DNA from: Micromussa lordhowensis
Lineage: Eukaryota > Cnidaria > Anthozoa > Scleractinia > Lobophylliidae
NCBI GenBank assembly: GCA_964020085.1
Contig: OZ026604.1
Location: 8,703,473-8,767,472 of the forward strand
Reading direction: 5' to 3'
Length of the DNA: 64,000 nt
This document shows positions 57,841 through 64,000 of this stretch, piece after piece (the stretch's first letter is position 1; every line of letters begins with the position of its first letter). The position numbers and the translations under genes are program-made. Under the pieces are notes generated by a model. It did no database searches. It was not told the origin of the DNA and was given only the letters and a program-made list of their open reading frames with translations.

Positions 57841-59991
57841 AGACTGAGTTAATCATAATCACAAGTGCAACAAATCTTCATTTACAGTAGTGGAAAAAAG
57901 AACACGAGGGTTGAATTATTATAGAGGTCTATCTGAAGAAAACGATCCTGTAAAATTCAACTAAATCTCTGTCTTGTATCTACGAACCTTGTTATTAAAC
58001 GTAGTTTTTAGACCCTGTCAGACTCAGGGGAAAGAAACTTAAATTCCTTCACACTGAGCTCTGTTTGGTGGAATTGGTTGATTTTTTTTGTTCAAAGCTG
58101 AACGTTTTCAAATAAACTGGTTCCTGTTTTCAAGAAGGTCAAAAAAGGCAAGCCATTACCTAAATAAAACATTACTAAGTAATCACAACACCTTAATCAC
58201 AACACCCGTTAATTTCACCCATTAATTTCAATGTTTTAACAAAATAAAAAAGTGTGTAAAGTAAATAGAGAGTCAAGTAATTTGCTGTTGGTGAAGCCAA
58301 CCTAGTTTATGTGATATCAAAAGTCCCGTTACTAAAAACGAGAGTGAAAAGCTTTCTGTCGACATTGTACTTATTTTGCCAATTTCCAACGGCTGTACTC
58401 TCTGTTAAACGTTTTTATGTCACAGGGTTACATTTACAAGCTTTTACAAATGTATTGAATATCTGCTGTCTTATTGCATATCCAACACTGTTCTGAAATT
58501 TTTATATACACCAATTATGCTTCGTCAAAGAACATTTTTTCTAACCCTGTGTTGGATTTGGCGGAGACCAGTTCTTTTTCACTATCAAGTCTACAAACCT
58601 TGGATATTATGTATGTACCTTGTATATTATGTATGTACTTTTTCGAAAACACATCAACAACATTTGAATTTGAAACCCGCTGCTCTTTTAATCCTGCCCT
58701 AAAGTAAGGAATTTTTATACCGTTGTTTCCAATTATTTTGACACTAACTTTTTAATATTCGAAGATATCAGTAATACCTTATTTTGACTACCTTACTAAT
58801 TTGTTTGCTACATCAGTTTGTAGCGGAATTTGCTGCGCATTAGTTCAGTCGATAACTCAAAGAACTGATCAGTTCCGCTTTCACCTAAATCATCAGAATA
58901 CTTCTCTCGTACATCTCTATAAGCTGTTTATCGTTGAGCCAGATCTGCGCCCTGTCAGATCCTAAACTATAGATTAAGCCGCCTCTTCATGGCTTTCGGC
59001 TGGTTTAACCCTTGAGAGGTGGCTATATTGGTGGGCTGGTTACATGAGTTCCTCTAATTTCGGTTAAACTCGCCCCTGCTCGTTTTCGCATCGACTATTT
59101 CACAGGAAACCGCCAAATAGCTAGTATACTGAAGGGAAAGAAGTGGCAAACACAACAGGTTAGCGTACTGATTTGTTCAGCAAAAACATTTCAGGGCATT
59201 TTTTGGTTGTTTGGTTGTCAGTGTTGTTAGCATCATCGTCGTGTTAGCATCATTCAGTTTAACTTCATAGTGAATTTTAGGGAAGTCCATTGTTTGTTCA
59301 TTCATGTGGACTTGGTGTAAGCGAAATGAAGCGACCTGGGCTAAAGGTAGTGAAAAGAAATTTGGGTCTAATCAATAATACTTCGAAAACGAGTACACTA
59401 GAACTCATTCCGTTAAGTGAACTGTTGTATTATTCTTGCAGTTTGCAAGCTCGCAGGAACCAAGGTTTCTTTCCTTGCTCGAAGCAGTCAATACAATAAG
59501 TAAGGAGATATAAGTTGAGTCGGTAGAATTGGCTCCTAAAATTCTCAGATTTTAATCAATAAGCATTACACCAAGGAGAAGCTGTGGCATACTTCGTTCA
59601 ACATTTCTGTCCTGATCAGCTTTACTTTAAGTAGTAAAGATATTCAAAGAAGTGTCTTTGATAAGTGTGTACATCAAGTGAAATACATTCGAAAGCTTAT
59701 ATTTTGAGATAAGAAGTCAAATCTAAAGATCTATCGACTACTAGGGAAGTCGTACTTCCCAAAAACAGGAACTCAAAGGTTTTAAGTGTCTGTTTGTTTT
59801 CATCGCGCCATGACTCAGGCGGATCAATATCTTTCTATTAGAGGGTCAAAATAGGTCAGCTCTTGCTGATCAACAAAACACTCAACCGATTACGTTCAGC
59901 TCTCTGTTAAAAGAGTATGTTGGGTTTAATCTTTGACGATTGACTTCCCAAAACAAATCTCTTCAAATTTAATCAAGTCACTCGCAATTTT

Positions 59992-60211
59992 TTGCTGGAG
60001 TTCGGTGAAAAATGCAATGACTTGACCAATCATCTTCCCAATGAAGCCTTGTCAATTTTTGTGTCTAAAGACACAGAGGCTTGGAAGGTATTTACTCAAC
60101 TCAGCTTCAAAAGAGTGACTGTGAGTTTAGAGCCTGGTGGCGGATACAAGTCTCTTGATGAAATGGGATATATTCCAGGACCCTGTGTAAAGCTTTCGTA
60201 AAGCAACATAG
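59992..60211 (+). pseudogene. frameshifted beta/gamma-crystallin-like last exon (copy 2)
   Basis: Partner of the exon at 18.0 kb: same altered acceptor (tttgctggag) and the same frame shift after DEMG. It reads FKRVTVSLEPGG where copy 1 has FKGEPVSLEPGG, so the Gly of the second Greek key is lost here. Confidence 0.65.
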
Positions 60212-62580
60212 AGAGTTCATCATAATTACAAGTGCAACGAATCTTAAATGAGGACTGAATTATTATATGGACGTCTATCTGAAGAAAAAGATCCTGTAAA
60301 ATTCAACTAAATCTCTGCCCTGTATCTATGTACCTTGTCATTAAACTTTGTTCTTAGACTTTTTCAGACTCAGAGTTTTTAATTGGGTGATCAATAAATC
60401 CATGAAAATCCATCATTGCCCATAACTGTAAGAAACCTTGCCATTGAGGACTAAGGCAAAATGGCATTAACTACGTTTTCGTCTTCCTTTCGTCTTCCTT
60501 ATAAATGTTGCCGCATATGTTACGCGCTGTAGTGTTAATTGGAAGTCAAAAGTAAAAGAAACTTGCTGTCATTCGCCATGCGTTATAGTCGCGAAATAAT
60601 AGCCAAAACAGCAAAGTGAAACATAAACAAAAAATTAAGAGGAAAGGAACAGAAGAAACTGAAACTCCTTCAGAGCTCCGTTTTGTGGAGTGAGTGGATT
60701 TTAGGTCTTAACAGTTTATATTCAGAGCAGGAAGTTTTCAAGTAAACTAGTTTCTGCTTTCAAGAAGGTCAAAAGAGGCAAGCCATTATACCAAATAAAA
60801 CATTACTAAGCAACGCTACTAACCACAACACCTTAATTGCAATGTTTTATAAAATGAAAGGGTATTCAAAGTAACTAGAGCCAGTCATTTGCTGCTAATG
60901 ACGGCAACCTAGCTTATGTGAATATCAAAAGTACCTGAAGGTTTACCGTTTCTAAAAAAAAGAGTGAAAATTCCTACTGTTGACGTTACACTGATTTTGC
61001 CACTTTGCAATTAATTTGTTTAACATTTCGTTTAACTCGTACGTTTAATTCGTTTTCACTGTCAAACAGTAAAGATATTCAAAGAAGTGTCTACGATAGG
61101 TGACTATATCAAATCAAACACACTCGCAAGCTTATATTTTGGGATAAGAAGTCAAATCCAAAGATCTATCGACTAGGGAAGTCGTACTCCCCAAAAACAG
61201 GAATTCAAACGCTTTAGGTGATGTCCGTTAAGGAAATGACGTGGGAATGGTAAACAAATTAAGCCCTTGGCCATGAGTGACATTTATAATGATTCTAAGA
61301 GGGCATTGTTTTCATCTGAGCTAGTGTCGCGCCATGAATCAGGCGGATCAATATCTTTCTATTTAAGAGGGTCAAAATAGGTCAGCCCTTGCTGATCAAC
61401 AAGACACTCATTCAGCAACTTCTGGGCAAATGATTAATCATAAGCTAAAAAATTGCCATTAACGACGCCGATTTCAATACCAGCAAAACAAAGAACTCGA
61501 ATAGAAGCGGTGTTTTATTCCTCAAGCATTTGTTTTGGACTTGAGGGAATTTCTGCCTCAGTGCTCTCCAAACATTTTCCAATTAAAATAACAAAATGCT
61601 ATTTCTCATTCCTTAGCTTGGCTGGATTTAAAAAGGTATCGTTCTTTTTTCTTAATTTTCACTGAATCTCCTGACATTGTTATATCCTGAAAGTCGTTTA
61701 TCCCATGGGGATGTGAGTCTTATACATATACATACTTCCTCACAAAGACTGTACAATGATCGAAATATTATTCATTCGCTAGCATACATTTCATGTCAAG
61801 CTAAATGTGTAAGGCAATATAAGCAATTAACGATTTGTGAATAAACTACATCGTTAAGGTGAGCGGAAAACGCAATTGCAAAGCAACCGAAATATTATTT
61901 ATAGTTGCTCCAAGAAAAAAAAAATAGATTACTGCCCACTAACTTAAATCATTTGCTCAATTCATAAAGTAGTACTAGTATTACTTTTTTTAACTAAGCA
62001 AAACATTTTCCCTTGACATCTCACAGCTGAGCAACTTTGAGTAACTTCCTGTGGTGAAGTCGACTGAATCTGTGCGACGACACTAAAAATTGTTTAATTT
62101 GCTTTGAAGATATTTAATGTTATGATAGCGGTCGGTATCAAGGTAAACTTGATTGTCTTTTTTGGAGATTGAGATAAAATCAACGAACAAGGAGTTTATT
62201 TACGTTACACATTTCGTGAATACTGGGTAAATATATAAGCGTCACGTTTAAACGAAGTGGGAAATATTCAATACGCCATATTTCTTGTTTGTATATTATA
62301 GAATGTGCTAATTCTGTTGCCCCTAGTTGTCCTGTTCACATACACATTCCATTCCAGTATCCCTTGGTTTATCAGTCCAGTCCATTTCTTTACTATCATC
62401 CACAATTTTACTCCATATATAGATGTGTGAATATTTACTCACTTTACTGCTTTTGCAATTTGTTAATCATAAGTTTGATTTCTTATGGTTTGTAAATTCC
62501 TCGAGATGATGCGAGAACGGAAAATCTCTGACGATGGATTGACTGCCTAAAACACCTCAAGTCACTCGCAATTTTTGCAG

Positions 62581-62762
62581 GAGTTCGGTGAAGAATCCAG
62601 TGACGGGACCAAACATCTTCCAAAGAAGCCTCATCAATTGCTGTGTCTAAAGACACGGAGGTCAGCTTTCAAGGAGTGACTGGATTTAGAGCCCTGTAAA
62701 AAGTACAAGTCTCCAATGACACGACACTCCTGAACTCTGTGAAAAGCTTTCGTAAAGCACCA
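62581..62762 (+). pseudogene. degenerate beta/gamma-crystallin-like last exon (copy 2)
   Basis: Partner of 20,961-21,143 with the same acceptor and the same loss of the Greek-key core. A few additional small deletions are present. Confidence 0.6.
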
Positions 62763-63446
62763 TAATTACAAGTGCAACGAATCTTATATCTTAAAGGACT
62801 GAATTATTATATGGACGTCTATCTGAAAATCCTGTAAATCCAAGTTAATATCTCTGTTTTGTATCTATAAACGTCATTAAACGCAGTTCTTAGACTCTTC
62901 AAGACTCAGACTTTTAAGACTTTTTTAAGTAGACGGTCAACAGTAAATCCACATCGAAAATCTATTACTGCCCGTAACTTACTGCCATTTAGGAAAAAGG
63001 TAAAATGACATTAACTACGTTTCTGTGTTTCTTGCGGCTTAGACACGCTGCTAAATATATATGTTGCACGCTGTAATGTTAACTGGAAGTCAAGAGCAAA
63101 AGAAACTTGGCGTCATTTCTCATGCGGTATGGTCGAGAAAAGATAATTAAAACAGGCAGCCTTAAACTTTTCGATCTCCTTTAATAAAAGTAAACTAAAA
63201 CAAGGAGCTTCACAGCTCAGTTAAGTGGAATTAGTGGATTTTAGGCCTACAGACTCCCAACTCTGTTCAGACCGGAACGTTTTCAAATAAACTGGTTCCT
63301 GTTTTCAAGAAGGTCAAAAGAGGCAAACCATTATCCCAAATAAAACATTACCAAGCAACATTACTAACCACAACACCTTAATTGCAATGTTTAAACAAAG
63401 TAAAAGTGGAGATGCAAAGTAACTACGAGTCAAGTGATTCAGTTAA

Positions 63447-64000
63447 TGAGGCCAACCTCGCTTTATCTATCATAACAAATCTCTCGTGCTTTTGTTTCAC
63501 TTCTTCACGGACGAAGATTACAATTATGCCACAGCGCATTAAATTTGATAATCATTTTCGACATTGCGACGCGCCGTTCTTCAGGGACCTAGAAACGTAG
63601 TTTTTCCTTTCGAAAATTTGAAGCTTTTTACATACTGGAATTTTCTGGCTTGAAGACCGCGTATCCCGCAGTATTTGCATCTCCAACAGTGTAGTAATTC
63701 TCCTATCATAAAAGGTATCAGCCTAATTTTGAATAAAAATCTCGACTTTCAACGATTCCATACAAAAATACCTTCCAACATACTCTGTCAGTGACCTTCG
63801 AGGAAATATTTTGAGAACAAGCTGAACTTTTTACATTATTTAAAGGACATCCGCCGCATTAACAATGCATATGACGTATAAAATCGATGATTTGTGAATA
63901 GAACTGATATGCACTTGCTCCCTGCGACTGTTTGACTTACTGGACTCGTCTCGGCGTGTTGTCTCAAACTACTGCCACGTTTGGGTAAGCAGGTATTTGT
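63447..64000 (+). repeat. start of a further repeat unit of the crystallin cluster
   Basis: From ccaacctcgctttatc onward the sequence follows 14,010-14,590 and 56,090-56,670, the region leading to the intact genes (for example aaatattttgagaacaagct and aaggacatccgccgcattaa). Another crystallin gene copy may therefore start about 0.5-1 kb beyond the window. Confidence 0.65.

Larger units (their letters stand above)
51939..63446 (+). repeat. ~11-kb segmental duplication, copy 2
   Basis: Collinear with 11,186-21,876. The join at about 51,939 abuts the displaced tail of copy 1 (51,660-51,938), giving a direct tandem arrangement. The right end shows the uninterrupted LTR-element target site near 63,441-63,450. 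Confidence 0.85.

Overview
The window looks like accessory DNA from an animal genome, most likely an anthozoan cnidarian such as a stony coral (inference). The reasons are AT-rich DNA, introns with GT..AG borders, a tRNA-derived SINE, TTAA-flanked MITEs, a metazoan-type Ty3/gypsy element and small beta/gamma-crystallin-like genes. There is no operon structure. Almost all recognisable coding sequence belongs either to transposable elements or to a small crystallin-fold gene family.

Layout. 1-6 kb: one possible terminal exon, then three related TTAA-flanked inverted-repeat elements, one of them with its empty site preserved 0.7 kb away. 6.7-8.0 kb: a complete two-coding-exon beta/gamma-crystallin-like gene on the minus strand. 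8-10.6 kb: nothing recognised. 11.2-21.9 kb and 51.9-63.4 kb: two copies of an ~11 kb tandem duplication. Each copy carries a SINE, one intact three-coding-exon crystallin-like gene (106 residues) and three decayed crystallin exons. The copies differ by a 369-bp MITE, an 851-bp deletion and a 377-bp tandem duplication.

Between the two copies sits a young LTR retrotransposon, 21,877-51,659. It is flanked by AAGCC, and its empty site is visible in the second copy near 63,446. Its gag is interrupted by ~25 kb of other DNA; its pol is intact. The interrupting DNA starts with an apparent 18.7-kb DNA transposon (22,421-41,152, termini CAGGAGTACCC / GGGTACTCCTG). This transposon has phased GCTGGG boxes near both ends and two satellite arrays around a four-coding-exon gene for a ~2,300-residue protein. 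That protein has a basic N-terminus, two winged-helix-like repeats, a DDE-like core, a chromodomain and a C-terminal Ulp1-type cysteine protease. I cannot assign it to a named transposase superfamily, and it is the best candidate for an undescribed system.

After a 200-N gap, 5,997 bp of the same transposon recur with the same spacing and no difference seen, and run directly into gag. The DNA right of the transposon's apparent end is not gag. The simplest reading is that the real insertion in gag is a 3'-truncated copy and that the assembly joined a second, full-length copy into this place. A real tandem arrangement remains possible.
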